Assembly: GCA_003415625.1 (NCBI GenBank)
Contig: PYIU01000007.1
Coordinates: 2,542,001 to 2,606,000, forward strand
Source of the DNA: Aquanectria penicillioides
Taxonomy: Eukaryota; Ascomycota; Sordariomycetes; Hypocreales; Nectriaceae
Length of the DNA stretch: 64,000 nucleotides
Reading direction: 5' to 3'
Shown here: in pieces, positions 1 through 11,657 of the stretch
How positions within the stretch are numbered: position 1 is the stretch's first letter
Layout of the letters: the number at the start of each line of letters is the position of its first letter
Notes under the pieces: generated by a model
What the model saw: only the letters and a program-made list of their open reading frames with translations
Database searches by the model: none
Told to the model about the DNA's origin: nothing
Made by a program: the position numbers and the translations under genes

Positions 1-2507
1 CCCCGAGGATGTCTTCGCTCAAGCTCTGAACCAGGAACTCGACAAGATCTGTAGCTTCTACACCTCCAAGGAACGCGAGCTCTTAGACGATGCCGAACAC
101 CTCCTCGGCGACATTGGCGACGAAAGCGCCATCGAGGATCGACCCTACCTACGACGTCTTTCCTCCTCCGAAACCCAGCGGCCCAATCCTCGCTCTCGGA
201 GCCCGCATAGTCACAGCTCCGACAATGACGACAGTGGAAGCGACGAAGACGAGACTACTGGCCTCACTAGGCGCAGGGGCAGCGGCCGCAAGAAGCAACC
301 CCCGAGCGTCAAACCGATCCAATCTGATATGAGTGCGTCCACCGAATTTGGCCGTGTGGCAAGAAGACATAGCACCACAGGGGAGGACTACGGTGATCAA
401 AGCATCATGTTCTCATCCGGGCTTTTCTCGTCGGGCATCATGCTCAAGAAGCGTATCATCACCCTCTACGTTTCCCTGTGCGAGCTCAAGTCATATGTCC
501 AGCTCAACCGCACCGGTTTCAGCAAGGTCCTCAAGAAGTTCGACAAAATCCTCGACAAGGAGCTCAAAACCAGCTACATCGAGGACCACGTTGAGTCGGC
601 CTATCCCTTCAAGGACGAGACCAAACGTATCCTCGAGGAGAATATTTCGAAGATGGAACAGGCCTATGCCGAAGTTGTCACTGGTGGAGACGAGGCTCTC
701 GCCCGGAAGGACCTCCGATCCCACCTTCGAGAGCATGTTGTATGGGAGCGCAACACTGTTTGGCGGGACCTCATCGGTATTGAGCGTAGGGCCGAGGCCG
801 CTGGTCTGGGACAGTCGCTGCTTGGCCAGGAACGCTCCACAACAACCAGAAGACTACAGGGCGACGAGGCCAAGGTACCGCAAACAGCCCGTATCCCCAC
901 GCCGTTTGGAAGCCTCACGCTGCCCGCGTGGCTAGCGAGCTCGTCCTTGTGGACCCTTGGAGGCTGTATTGGCATCTTCTTCCTTCTCCTGACTTTACCT
1001 ATCATGGAGAAGCCTGAGCAGCAAAACTGCCTAGCAATGCTTGTCTTTGTCAGTTTGCTGTGGGCAACGGAGGTGAGTACTGTCTTTTGTCTTGGTCATC
1101 AACCCGTTGAAGCTGACTCTCTCATAGACCCTTCCCCTGTTCGTGACGTCATTATTGATCCCCTTTCTCTCTGTCCTCTTAAATGTCGTACGGGATGAGA
1201 CACCTGGCAAGCCCCCAAAGCGGCTGGGTTCCAAGGAGGCTACATCAGCCATCTTTGCTGCCATGTGGACTCCAGTCATCATGCTGTTGCTTGGTGGCTT
1301 TACTCTGGCGGCGGCTCTATCCAAGTGTACCATCGACAAGCGGTTGGCAACGCTAGTTCTCAGCAAAGCTGGCACCAATCCGAGAACAGTGTTGATTGCC
1401 AACATGTTTGTGGCCGCCTTTGCGTCCATGCTTATCAGCAACGTAGCGGCTCCTGTGCTGTGCTATTCAATTATTGAGGTAAGGCTAGCGGAAATCCCAT
1501 CACTCAAATAGTTCGAGTCTAATGTTTGACCAGCCTATGCTACGAACTCTGCCGTCCGACTCCAACATGTCCAAAGCTGTTATTATCGGCATTGCTCTGG
1601 CGTCTAACATCGGTGGTATGCTTTCCCCCATCGCTTCGCCACAGAACGTTGTGGCCATGGGAATCATGGAGCCCGCTCCTACTTGGCTTCAGTGGTTCTT
1701 CATTGTCATCCCTGTCGGCTCTGTTTCGATTTTCCTCATCTGGCTCCTCCTCCTTGTGACTTTCCAGCCTGGGAAGGGCACCACGATCGCCCCCATTCGA
1801 CCTGTAAAAGAGAAGTTTACTGGTTTGCAATGGTTCGTTACCATTGTCACCATTACAACTATTGCCTTGTGGTGTGGAAGCCATCAGCTGGAGGGTGTGT
1901 TTGGAGACATGGGCGTCATCGCCATCATCCCCATCGTGCTATTCTTCGGAATCGGCATCCTAACAAAGGAGGACTTCAACAACTTCCCCTGGACCATCAT
2001 CATCCTCGCCGCTGGAGGTCTGTCGCTGGGCAAGGCTGTCCGATCCTCTGGCCTCCTGCACACCTTGGCCGAAATTGTCACACATAAGGTTGAAAAAATG
2101 AGCCTCTACGCTGTATTGGTCATATTTTCTTCCCTGATTCTAGTCATCGCCACCTTTATCAGTCATACAGTGGCTGCCTTGATCTTCCTCCCTCTTGTCC
2201 GTGATGTCGGCGCAAACATGGGCCAGCCTCACCCCAACCTCCTGGTCATGGGTGGCGTCCTCATGTGCAGCGCTGCCATGGGTCTACCCACGAGTGGTTT
2301 CCCCAATATGAGTAAGTTTTTCTTACACGTTCTTCATTGTGACCCGAGCTAACAGGAGCAGCTGCAATCATGAAGGAGGATCCATTCGGCCAGCGATACC
2401 TACAGGTCAAGCACTTTATCAGCCGGGGTGTACCGGCCAGTGTGGTTACGCTTGTAGTGGTGGTTACTCTCGGCTACGGAATCATGCAGGTTGCCGGGCT
2501 GGATTAG
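1..2507 (+). CDS. SPX-domain low-affinity phosphate transporter (Pho87/Pho90/Pho91-like), 5' partial
   Basis: Membrane transporter for inorganic phosphate, with a cytosolic SPX domain that senses inositol pyrophosphates. The window opens inside the SPX domain: from base 2 the frame reads a helix with QELDKICSFYTSKEREL, an acidic/Ser linker, then the SPX core with LNRTGFSKVLKKFDK. After about residue 300 comes a multi-helix region of the sodium/sulphate symporter (CitMHS/ArsB-like) type, with motifs such as ISNVAAPVL and the C-terminal GLPTSGFPNM signature. I place exons at 1-1072, 1128-1478, 1534-2311 and 2362-2507; each junction has GT/AG ends and keeps frame, and the stop is TAG at 2505. 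The start codon lies left of the window. SPX plus this transporter domain is known from fungal low-affinity phosphate uptake (Pho87, Pho90) and vacuolar export (Pho91); which one this is cannot be decided here. Confidence 0.93.
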
Positions 2508-3195
2508 TTGATAGGGAGAATAACGTTCGGTGTTCATGGTCAGCAGAATGATTGATCGGGAGTTGAGAGAATATCGCGGTCCGATTTACCCACGCTCGCG
2601 GGCATCCGTGGAGTGTGATTTTGTCGTCTTCTTTGTGCTCAGGTTTCATTAGATTGTGGAATGGCTCCGCTCGGAGATGGGATTACCTATAGAGGAAGCA
2701 TGGGATAGACTGGCACCTACCAACTTTATTCTAGGTAGATGAATTTGAAGCTGGCGGGTATTGTCTGTGACTTGAAGATGAGTCAAAATGTTCTGTTCTG
2801 CTCAGTGCATGCAAACCGAAACCGGGGTTATTTTGTAGGACGATTGTGTGTCGTGGCAAAGGTAAAGGTGCGGGTTCGCACTGTCGCACTGTCGCACATG
2901 CAGGGAGCTCTGACCACCCAAGTTGGTACCTACTGACGTCGACGTTCCTGCCCTCGGTGTTCGGTGGCCCTGCCTGCGGCACTGCGGCCAAACGCCTGGG
3001 CCAAACGCCGCCGCCGCCGCCAACACCCGACGATCAACCCCAATTGCAAGGGCGCACGCAACAGCCGCCAGCTCAGTCCGACGACATCACAACACCGCGC
3101 TCAGTGTTGCCGCGCTCTGTTGCTCTGTGGGCCACGACCCTTCTGATGCGCTTCTCCTCCAGATAACCCCCATCAGCTTCGAGCTGGCCGCCGCC
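2508..3195. other. intergenic, no gene seen
   Basis: Spacer between the phosphate transporter and the VPS39 gene, both on the plus strand. It should hold the terminator of the first and the promoter and leader of the second. Several overlapping open frames exist around 2,850-3,150 but none has family-like content. A CGCCGCCGCCGCC run occurs near 3,007. Confidence 0.6.
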
Positions 3196-6100
3196 ATGCT
3201 CTCCGCCTTCACTGCCCGACCCATCATCGAGCTGCGGCAGCGGGACAGGTCCAAGATCGAAACCATTCTCGCATATGGTATGCGCGCGTGCTCCCCCCCG
3301 TGCTCCCCGTGCCTACGCCTTTGTATGTAGCCAGCGAGATTGACCATATTTGGCGATGCAGGTGATCGAGTCCTCGTCGGCCTCAACAGCGGTACCCTAC
3401 GAGTCTACCGGCTCAACGACCTTCCCCCCGACCCGGCCAACGGCCACGCCCCGAGTAACGATGCCACCGCTGCCGCATCGACGCCTCCGCCTCCGCCTCC
3501 GCCCAACGGAAATGGTAACCCTGTGACGCCGGCCACAGCGGCTGTGAAGCCGACCGATCTCTTGCGTGAGGTGGAGCGCTTCTCAACCCGTGCTATCGAG
3601 CAGCTCGCCATCATCAAGGAGGCCAATACCATTGTGTCGCTGTCCAACTACCTCATCTCTCTACACGATCTGCAGACATATGAGCACATCGAAACCTTGC
3701 CCCGAACCAAGAACGCGTCATGCTTCGCCGTCACGTCCAACATTGTCAAGGATCCCGACACGGGCATCCCCGAGATCATCAGCCGGCTGGCCGTCGCGGT
3801 CAAGCGGAAACTGCTGCTATGGAGCTGGCACGAAAGCGAACTATCCGAGGACGTAGGCGAGGTGCTCCTCGCCGAGTCGATTCGATCAGTGACGTGGGCG
3901 AACGCCACCAAGTTGGTGTGTGGTATGAATGGGGGATACGTCATGGTCAACGTCGTCACTCGGGAGGTTGAGGAAATTGTAAGCCCTGGATCCGGCCCTG
4001 CTGCAGGTCAGACGAGCCGATTCGGCGCCATGAGCAGCGCTGGCATGGGTTACATGGGTTTAGGAGGATATATGCCCAAACCACTCGCCGCCAAGCTCGC
4101 CGATGGGGAAATACTGCTGGCCAAGGACATCAACACGCTCTTCATCGACGACAATGGTAAGCCGCTTGAAAAGAGGCAGATCCCGTGGCAATCCGCTCCC
4201 GATTCAATTGGATACTCGTATCCGTACATATTGGCATTGCAACCCCCTTCCAAAGGCTCCCTCGAGGTCCGAAATCCAAACACCCTATCATTGCTACAGA
4301 ATATCTCGCTGCCTGGCGCAGCCCAACTCCACTTCCCACCTCCGACGGTCAGCTTAGCACACGCAGGCAAGGGATTCCACATATCAAGCGATCGATGTGT
4401 ATGGAAGATGGGCGCTACCGACTACGACTCTCAGATTCAAGAGCTCGTTGATGGTGGAAAGCTTGACGAGGCCATCAGTATTCTCGGAATGCTTGAAGAC
4501 GCCTTGTTGAAGAATAAAGCCGAGACCCTTCGAGAGGTCAAGATGCTCAAGGCGGAAATGCTCTTTAAGAAGAAGCGTTACCGACAGTCAATGGATCTCT
4601 TCAACGAGAACGATGTACATGCGCCACCTGAAAGGGTTCTAAAGTTGTATCCTCCAGAAATCGCAGGAGAGCTTTCGTCCTGGACAGTTCCCGAGGAAGA
4701 GCAGGAAGAGGAAGCAGCTCCCGAAACACCGAAAAAGTCAAACGGGGCACGGAACAGCATAGACTCACCCGAGAGCGTCCCCGACCCTACCTCGTCACCT
4801 CATATCGGTGGTTTTGCCAAGTTGTTGATGGGTAGCCACAAGAAGCCCCAGTCTGATACTGCGTCCATTTCCTCGTCAAGGAAGGACGGAACTGACGCGG
4901 AAGATGCAGCAAGCGTTAAGGAGGTGCCGAATGAGGAAAAGCCAATTGAAGGAAAGGAGTTGATGAATGCGGTCCTGGAGTTGAACAGCTACCTGGTTGG
5001 AACTCGAACGCGCCTTCAAGCTCTTATTGACCCGGTCACTGGGAACCTCAGGCCAAAGAACGACCTCAATGGCTCCGCAGAAGAAATTGCCGAGAAGTTC
5101 TTGAAAATGAGTCTGGACGAGTCAGAAAAGAAGCAAGAGGAGGAGCTGCGCAATACTTTCCGCCTAGTTGATACCACTCTGTTCCGTGCCTACATGTATT
5201 CGCGACCGACGTTGGCTAGATCACTCTTCCGCATCCCCAACCTCTGCGATCCTGAGGTTGTCAATGAGAAACTCCTCGAGCACAATTCGTACACAGTACT
5301 AATTGACTTCTTCAACGGCAAGAAGCTGCACAAGGAGGCTCTCGAGCTTCTTCGAAGATTTGGCTCTGTCGAAGAGCCAGATGAAGATGCGCCCACGCTT
5401 CACGGCCCAGACCGTACAATTCAGTACCTCAAGGGCCTTGCCCCGTCAGAAATTGATCTCATCCTCGAACATGCCGAGTGGACGCTCAAGGCCAACCCAG
5501 AACAGGCCCTGGAAATCTTCACGGGCGATACCGAGAACGCGGAAACACTGCCACGCGAGAAGGTTGTTGCGTTCCTGCACAAGGTCGACCCTCAGCTGGA
5601 GGGCAAGTATCTCGAGCACATCATCAATGAGCTGGAAGACATGACTCCCGATCTGCACAATCGTCTTGTGGAGCTCTATGTACAAAATCTCCGCGAAATG
5701 GAGAGAGATGGGGAATGGAACGCTCTGATGGATCGATTTGTCACTTTCCTAAGAGAGTCACGGCAGGTGTATAGTCTAAGCAAAGCATTTGGACTAATAC
5801 CCAGAGACGGTAAGATTTCTCCTTGGCATGTTTACTTTTTAGCTTATTGCTAAGGCGAAAATAGACCCGGCGTTCTACGAAGCTCAAGCCGTTGTCCTCA
5901 GCAACATGGGTCAGCACAAGCAAGCACTGGAGATTTATGTGTTCAAGATGAAGGATTACACCAAGGCTGAAGAGTAAGCCGTGTCTCTAAGCAAACTATC
6001 TAGGAACATCATGGGCTAACCATCAAATAACCATCAAAGTTACTGCAATCGTGTACACAAGGCTCAGGATAGCCCTCCACCATCGCAATCACCTGCAAAA

Positions 6101-6634
6101 GAGGAGCAAGAGGATCCGGAAAACAGCGCGCCTTCTATTTACCATACTCTTCTTTCGCTTTATCTTCAACCATCGCCCCCAAACAAACCCAACTTGGAAC
6201 CAGCCCTTGACCTCTTGTCCAAGCATGGCTCTCGTCTGCCAGCTACGTCTACTCTGGGCCTGATTCCCGATGACCTCCCTGTCAGCTCACTAGAATCGTA
6301 CTTCCGCGGGCGCATTCGATCAGCAAACACCCTCGTCAACGAGGCGCGCGTTGTCGCCGGGTTACGAAAGGCTGAAGGCATCTCCATTGCCGCACGGCTG
6401 CATCTGGGCGATGATACCCCAGATGGACAGGGCGGCCGCAATCGCCATGTGACAATCACAGAAGAAAGGCACTGTGTCGTATGTCACAAGAAGTTGGGCG
6501 GCGGGATGCGCATCGGAGGCAGTGTCGTTGCAGTGCTGGCTGATAACACGGTGGTGCACTACGGGTGCCTGAACCGAGTAACGGGAGCCAAGGTTGATGC
6601 GTCGCGAGTGCCAAGCTGGGGTAGAGGGTTTTAG
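3196..6634 (+). CDS. VPS39: HOPS/CORVET-type vacuolar sorting subunit Vps39/Vam6
   Basis: Tethering subunit of the HOPS complex that works with Rab7/Ypt7 in fusion at the vacuole. Exons are 3196-3277, 3362-5809, 5865-5973 and 6040-6634, giving about 1,077 aa, close to the yeast Vam6 length. The N-terminal part (residues ~10-330) is a citron-homology (CNH) beta-propeller starting MLSAFTARPIIELRQRD. A clathrin-like alpha-solenoid follows, with the Vps39 domain 1 block around residues 625-735 (NTFRLVDTTLFRAYM, HNSYTVLIDFF). The C-terminal Vps39 domain 2 (~985-1075) has a CVVCHKKLGGG pair and a later HYGC, a RING-like metal site. Fungal features include proline and acidic low-complexity inserts at residues ~45-70 and ~450-540. 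I chose ATG 3196 because the conserved N-terminus begins there. No frame breaks were seen. Confidence 0.95.
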
Positions 6635-6940
6635 ATATCCATTCCTTTTTCCGTCCTTCTCCTTTCTCTCGTCTTTCTCGTCTTTTCTTATATGGGAGCA
6701 TATGCTGTGGTGTGCTGTCGTTGGTGCGCGCAGTTGAGTCGTAAGGGGTTTTTATTTTTATTTTTTGAGGAGCATTTACATGGGTTGGATTCAGGTGGCA
6801 GTCAGTATGATTTCGCAATCAATACCCTTCCAGATACAAGCCACATAATTTTTTTTTGAAGTCGTGGAAGATGTTTTGTCATGGCTGAGTATGCGTTGTG
6901 TCTGATGGTGATTCCAGTGTAGTTCGTCATGGTAGATCGC
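6635..6940. other. convergent 3' region between VPS39 and GON7
   Basis: The two flanking genes converge here. The stretch is T-rich (TTTTTATTTTTATTTTTT near 6,750 and a T8 run near 6,849), as expected for overlapping 3' UTRs. No separate gene is seen. Confidence 0.6.
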
Positions 6941-7234
6941 TCAGTCCTCGTCCTCTTGAACCTCTTCGCCGTAGTTCTCTTCCTCCTTCGAGTCGTCGAC
7001 TGTTCCGTTCTGGGAAGATGCAGCGTCGCGGGCCTTGTCCTCTTCCATCCGAGCGGTTAGCTCCTTGTTGATCTGGGCCTGGGCGTCGGTGGCAGCGGTG
7101 CGCAGGGCAGCCAGGTAAGCAGTCTTCTCGTCGACAGAAGAGGGGCTGGACTGCAAGGCGGGTAGGGAGTGAGAAATTGCGAAGGGCTCGCTGGCAGGCG
7201 AGGCGTAGGATGCAGTGAGGCTGTTGGAGGACAT
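6941..7234 (-). CDS. GON7: EKC/KEOPS complex subunit Gon7
   Basis: Small intronless frame of 97 aa. Gon7 is the fungal accessory subunit of KEOPS, which makes the t6A modification at position 37 of ANN-decoding tRNAs and affects telomere maintenance. Visible features fit the family: an N-terminal SLTASYASPASEPF-type strand segment, a central SSVDEKTAYLAALRTA helix, a second helix with INKELTARMEEDKA, and a very acidic disordered tail ending EEVQEDED. The ATG at 7232-7234 gives the conserved N-terminus. It converges with VPS39. The family is short and weakly conserved, so recognition rests on the helix pair and overall layout. Confidence 0.8.
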   Translation of the reverse strand: MSSNSLTASYASPASEPFAISHSLPALQSSPSSVDEKTAYLAALRTAATDAQAQINKELTARMEEDKARDAASSQNGTVDDSKEEENYGEEVQEDED

Positions 7235-7519
7235 CTTGAAGGCGTTCTAAGGAGAAAAAAAAGTTGAGAGAGTTGGTAGCTATTCGTTCGAGCTGTCAAG
7301 CTTGCGGTTGGTGGTGGGGGTGGATAGCTTGGACATTTGTTTTTTTGAGGGGAGGGAGAGAGTGAGCGCGGGGTTGCTGTGCGCCACAATGTGGCGGCTA
7401 ACGTCAGCCACAAGTCAACAAGCCAACCAGTCAATAGCCACCTGCTATGTAATAGGCCTAGCATAAGCCAGTAGCTGCATTAGGTATAACTAGTAACATC
7501 TAAAAGTGAGAGACAAACA

Positions 7520-7539
7520 TAACCCTCACCCTAACCCTA
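7520..7539. repeat. interstitial telomere-like tract
   Basis: The plus strand reads TAACCC, TCACCC, TAACCC, TAG in succession, i.e. three units of the fungal telomere hexamer (CCCTAA on this strand) with one mismatch. It stands exactly at the left edge of the AT-rich island. Confidence 0.6.
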
Positions 7540-7790
7540 GAGTGGAGGTAAAACAATCTATGAATAAAGGATATGAGACAAAGAGAATTAAATTAAAAGA
7601 ATAAAGAAATATGCTTTTAAAGCATAATATTATCTGCTTAACACTATCAGATCTATATTAATAATTTATTTAAATGTAGTATTTTTATTTATGCTGTTTG
7701 GGCTGGCTAGGCTGTGAGCTCTATGTACCTGCTGAGATGCCCCATAAATTACTAAATCTGGAATATGCGCTAGTCCCATAAAACTTGGGT

Positions 7791-7824
7791 GGCCCGTTGA
7801 CCTGGTGGCCCGTTGACTTGTGGC
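7791..7824. repeat. short tandem direct repeat
   Basis: Two adjacent copies of a 16-nt unit beginning TGGCCCGTTGAC. The copies differ only in the last bases. It lies inside the AT-rich island and is of unknown origin. Confidence 0.6.
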
Positions 7825-9089
7825 CGACGTCAATGTGCATACATTCACGTTGCTTTGCGGTGATGTGCTCCAGATTCTTTTTACAGAAACGTATGGGAAG
7901 AATGATGTGTCATATTGAGTTCTCATATTCTAGGAGTGGAAAACATTTCTAAATTGAATGGGATTGTTTCGAATGACCCCCGAATTGTGCTCTTTTCAAC
8001 AACTGTTTTCTTGAAATGGTTGCAATGCGACGTACATGATAGATGCAATCACTTTATCTAGGTCACTTTTCCCCTGACGATCGAGATTAGTGCAGATCTT
8101 TATATCCAATAAAATGCGCAAACAAATGCAAGCTGGTTTGTCTATCTTATCTGGCTGGATTAAAGAACAATGGCCCAGGTGCGTACAGGAGTGTAAGAGT
8201 GGCGATGTGCAGCTGTACATGCCGGATGGTTAAAACAGAAGAACGAGTATAGGATCTCGTTGAATGAAACAGGCTTGAGAAGCAAAAATGCGCCTGTTTG
8301 AATTATTGCCAAGAGTATTTCATGATTATTGATTGTACTTTAGATACGGTAAGCACTATCTACAAATGGTCGATCTGAAGCTTGGCTTACAAGACCACAA
8401 TACGAGGATAAAGCTCCTCATACCGCATGTTTCTACAACTCAGGCCTGACTTAGAGCACGAGTCCTCACGCAGCCACAAGCTAATAAAGATGCTTCAGAA
8501 CTCGAAACACCAAGAAATTAATCGAGCCACGGGCGGGCGGGCATTGGCGACTTGCAAACAAAAACGACGGAGGATAATCCTCGGACAACGATAACTTGGG
8601 CCATGACGATTGGCTGCAGAAGGTTGGCCAGGCATTAATCTACAAGATAAGTTAGTGGTTCTGCAGACATGGGAGATGGGTGGATGCGCTAGCCTGGGGA
8701 TATGACGGGGGGCACACGGCCACCTGTACCTAGGCACTGTACGGAGTACCTACCTGTAAGTACTGAGGTACGACGGTACTATGTCAATGTTGCATCCAGA
8801 CCCCTCCCTACCCTGGCCACATGCCTAGGTACCTACCTAACAACTGACATTTCAACGTCTCCTCAACAACCACACGGCGCATTCTCTCGCCCGGCGCAAA
8901 ACCGCCTGCGACATCAGCATTTGATCTGAGTCAAAGCCTCTCCAGTAGGCCGGCCCATCTCCCGATCTCGCCTGTCAACCGCCCGGCTGGTTCCTCGACC
9001 CCGCCACCACCGCGTCCCTCCAGCGGCATTCCGCCCTTGGACTAATTATGATCAAGATGTAACAGCAGCCACTCGGCGCATCAACAACT

Positions 9090-11657
9090 ATGCAACCGAC
9101 ACGACCCCAGCCGCAAAGGGGCCCCGGCAGCTTCAACCCCCTCTCCAGCACTTCCTCCCAACCCTCGCAATCCTCGACGTCGTCGCGGCCCGCCCTGCGC
9201 CGTGTCGAATCCTCCGACAGCGAGGACAACTCCGCCGCCCCGTCCATCACCATCCCCAAATCTCGTCCGACACAGCAGCAGCACCCCTCGTCGCCCGCGA
9301 CCCCCATCTATGCCCAGTTCACGTCGCACACCAACTCAAGCAGCGCCAGTCTGCAACAGCATCACCCGTACTCCCGTGGAGGAGCCCGAGCCGTCACCCA
9401 GGGGTCTGCCGCTGTGCCATTGCTCAAGGGGCACTCGCGCAAACATTCTGCCACCCAGGGCTTGTTTGATTCCACCCTGCCGTCCACGAGCACCTCGAAC
9501 CTTTCCTCCCATGTCGGCATGAGCCACCACATGGGTCCTCCCTCGACAACACCGTCGGTGGCCGCGGCTGCGGCTGCTGCTGCGGCTGCTTCGTCATCGT
9601 CCGCAGCAGGCATGTCCGCAAGCCAGATTGCCGCTCAGGCGGCTGTCATGTCGCATCAGAACAACCAGCATTCGCGACAGCGCTCTCAGACAGTGCCCTT
9701 CCCAGGAGATCCCAATGAAGGGGCCCGTCGAGGCAGCGGGAGCAAAGGGCCCATCAGCCCGCCTATGCTGAGCCTCACGGAGGCGAGCGCACCGCGAGAA
9801 GGCGGATTTGGGAACCATGGAGGACACTCGGAGAGATTCCCTGCCTCTCATTCATCCGCTGCCACTGCGGCTGCCAATGTTGTTTTCCCACGATCGGGAC
9901 ACAACTCTCCTCGTGGCCTACAGTCGGTATCGCCTCAACCATACTCTCAACCACCTCCCCCGCCCCCGGCATCAGAGAAGCCGAGGATGGACAAGCCGAA
10001 GGTGAAGCTCTTTTCCCGCCCGGCAAAAATTGGGACCAAGGGCGAGACCAAGGAAAAGCCGTTGCCCAGTCCTGGCAAGATAGGGTCAGCGCTGTCTGCT
10101 TTACAACGCGGCAACTTTAGCACCAGTAGTCTGGTTGAACCGGGTAACCAGTCCATGTACAATCTAAACAACTCTTCTTCCGCCACAATTCGCCCTATCG
10201 ATTCACAGACAGATGATAGGGATAAAGGCAAAGAAAAGGAAAAAAAGCATCACTTCCTGTCCCGACAGAAGCACAAGCTCAAGGATGAATATCACCTCCC
10301 ACTGTCTTCAGCAGCCAGCAACTCAAGGCCGACCGACCCCAATGCTCCGAACCCGCTTTATAACTTCAACGTTCCTCCCAGCCCGGGTCCCAACTCAACC
10401 GGCTTCGCCAAGGCCAAGAAGGACAAGAAGCTTGCGGAACGATCCGAGTCCCGTCTCGAAAGCGAAGGCAGCTTCCAAAGTGAATGGCCTGGCCCTAGCA
10501 GTTTGCCTTCGCTATCTCAGCAGTCAACCATGTATGATCCCGTCGATCCTGGGAAGCTCGGCCTCCATAACCACATGTCGCTGGACGACGCTTGGCCGTA
10601 TCTCAAGGCCAAGCTTCTGGTCATATTTGAAGGCGAGGATCTACGACTGCCAGTGGAAGACTTCAATCGCGTCGTGCAAATGCACATCCAATGGTGTATG
10701 CACAGACGATCGCCATACGCAATGCTTGAGGACCTTCGGGATCTGCTCAAGACGGGCTTCTCATCCTTGGATCGAACACTACGGAACACCGCAGAGGACC
10801 GTTTTATACCAACAATAGTCGAACTCTGGATGTTCACTTTTACGTCTATCTTGCCATATATGCAAGCTGTCTTCTTGCCCCTGGACCTTGAGGTCTCGGG
10901 CAATGGAACCATCATGACTGGAGAACAAGCACGAGACTTCTGGGGAGGGGTCTTGGCCCCTTCATCATCAGACAAGCCGGCACGAGTGACGCCTGCAGCA
11001 ACGGTGCTCGATGTTAGGAGATTGGTCCTCATCGCGTACCGTGACATCGTCATCTTGCCGCGTTACGAGACCCTCAAGACGATCTTCTCTCGTCTATCTC
11101 TTGAGTTCCTGCCTGCAGCCCTAGCCAGTGCAGCTCTGTCATCTCCTCCCCCTGAGGCTGCCCTCTCTACATCTCCGTCCGAGTCCTTCAATTTCGGTCG
11201 TCCTGGCACAGCCATGTCCATTGACCCCTCCGTTGCGTCGTACAATTCGACGAGCACAACGCTGTTAGGTGAGGGCTCCGCAGGCGGGCGTAGCCGCGCC
11301 ATCAGCAACGTCAGCTTCGGGAGCCACGGAAGCGATGGCATTCTTCGACCCTTCACGCCTTCCGGCCTCCCACCCCCACCACTGGGTAGCGTGCGCGAGC
11401 GAGATCAGGTCGTCGACGACTCCAAGCACGTTACCGACATGGTTGGCCGCATGCTGCAGTGCATGAGTGTGTTATCCAGCCTCGGCGGCGTCGAAGCTGG
11501 CGACCCCAACGACGAGGGCAACGACAAGATGGTCGAGCTGTGCAAGATGCTCAAGCTCAACTGGCTGGGTCGTGGAAGAACGGGACGAAACCGCAGAGGA
11601 ATCGTCGGCGGAAGAGTAAGGAGGGACGATTTAAGGGATGAGGTTCGAGTTGCTTAA
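9090..11657 (+). CDS. HbrB-domain protein, TORC2 subunit Bit61/Protor-like
   Basis: Single-exon 855-aa protein. The first ~485 residues are disordered and rich in Ser, Pro, Gln, Ala and His, including a poly-Ala/Ser run near residue 155 and a proline run near 290. Lys-rich segments follow. From about residue 490 comes the HbrB domain, with LDDAWPYLKAKLLVIFEG, MHIQWCMHRRSPYAML and LEDLRDLLKTGFSSLDRT. The C-terminal part, about 720-790, carries another low-complexity insert before the helix VTDMVGRMLQCMSVLSSLGG. HbrB proteins (yeast Bit61/Bit2, animal Protor/PRR5) are non-essential TORC2 subunits, and in Aspergillus hbrB affects hyphal branching. ATG 9090 is the first in frame, and the frame stays open to TAA at 11655. 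Confidence 0.88.
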   Translation: MQPTRPQPQRGPGSFNPLSSTSSQPSQSSTSSRPALRRVESSDSEDNSAAPSITIPKSRPTQQQHPSSPATPIYAQFTSHTNSSSASLQQHHPYSRGGARAVTQGSAAVPLLKGHSRKHSATQGLFDSTLPSTSTSNLSSHVGMSHHMGPPSTTPSVAAAAAAAAAASSSSAAGMSASQIAAQAAVMSHQNNQHSRQRSQTVPFPGDPNEGARRGSGSKGPISPPMLSLTEASAPREGGFGNHGGHSERFPASHSSAATAAANVVFPRSGHNSPRGLQSVSPQPYSQPPPPPPASEKPRMDKPKVKLFSRPAKIGTKGETKEKPLPSPGKIGSALSALQRGNFSTSSLVEPGNQSMYNLNNSSSATIRPIDSQTDDRDKGKEKEKKHHFLSRQKHKLKDEYHLPLSSAASNSRPTDPNAPNPLYNFNVPPSPGPNSTGFAKAKKDKKLAERSESRLESEGSFQSEWPGPSSLPSLSQQSTMYDPVDPGKLGLHNHMSLDDAWPYLKAKLLVIFEGEDLRLPVEDFNRVVQMHIQWCMHRRSPYAMLEDLRDLLKTGFSSLDRTLRNTAEDRFIPTIVELWMFTFTSILPYMQAVFLPLDLEVSGNGTIMTGEQARDFWGGVLAPSSSDKPARVTPAATVLDVRRLVLIAYRDIVILPRYETLKTIFSRLSLEFLPAALASAALSSPPPEAALSTSPSESFNFGRPGTAMSIDPSVASYNSTSTTLLGEGSAGGRSRAISNVSFGSHGSDGILRPFTPSGLPPPPLGSVRERDQVVDDSKHVTDMVGRMLQCMSVLSSLGGVEAGDPNDEGNDKMVELCKMLKLNWLGRGRTGRNRRGIVGGRVRRDDLRDEVRVA

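Larger units (their letters stand above)
7235..9089. other. intergenic with AT-rich island
   Basis: From about 7,540 to 8,500 the composition drops sharply to AT-rich, with TpA-rich text and no coding frames; the flanks are GC-richer. This looks like a decayed, possibly RIP-mutated insertion. The left edge carries a telomere-like tract and 7,790-7,825 holds two copies of a TGGCCCGTTGAC unit. The right part (8,690-9,089) is the GC-rich promoter and leader of the HbrB gene, with several TACCTACCT/CTAGGTACC elements. No gene is seen. Confidence 0.6.
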
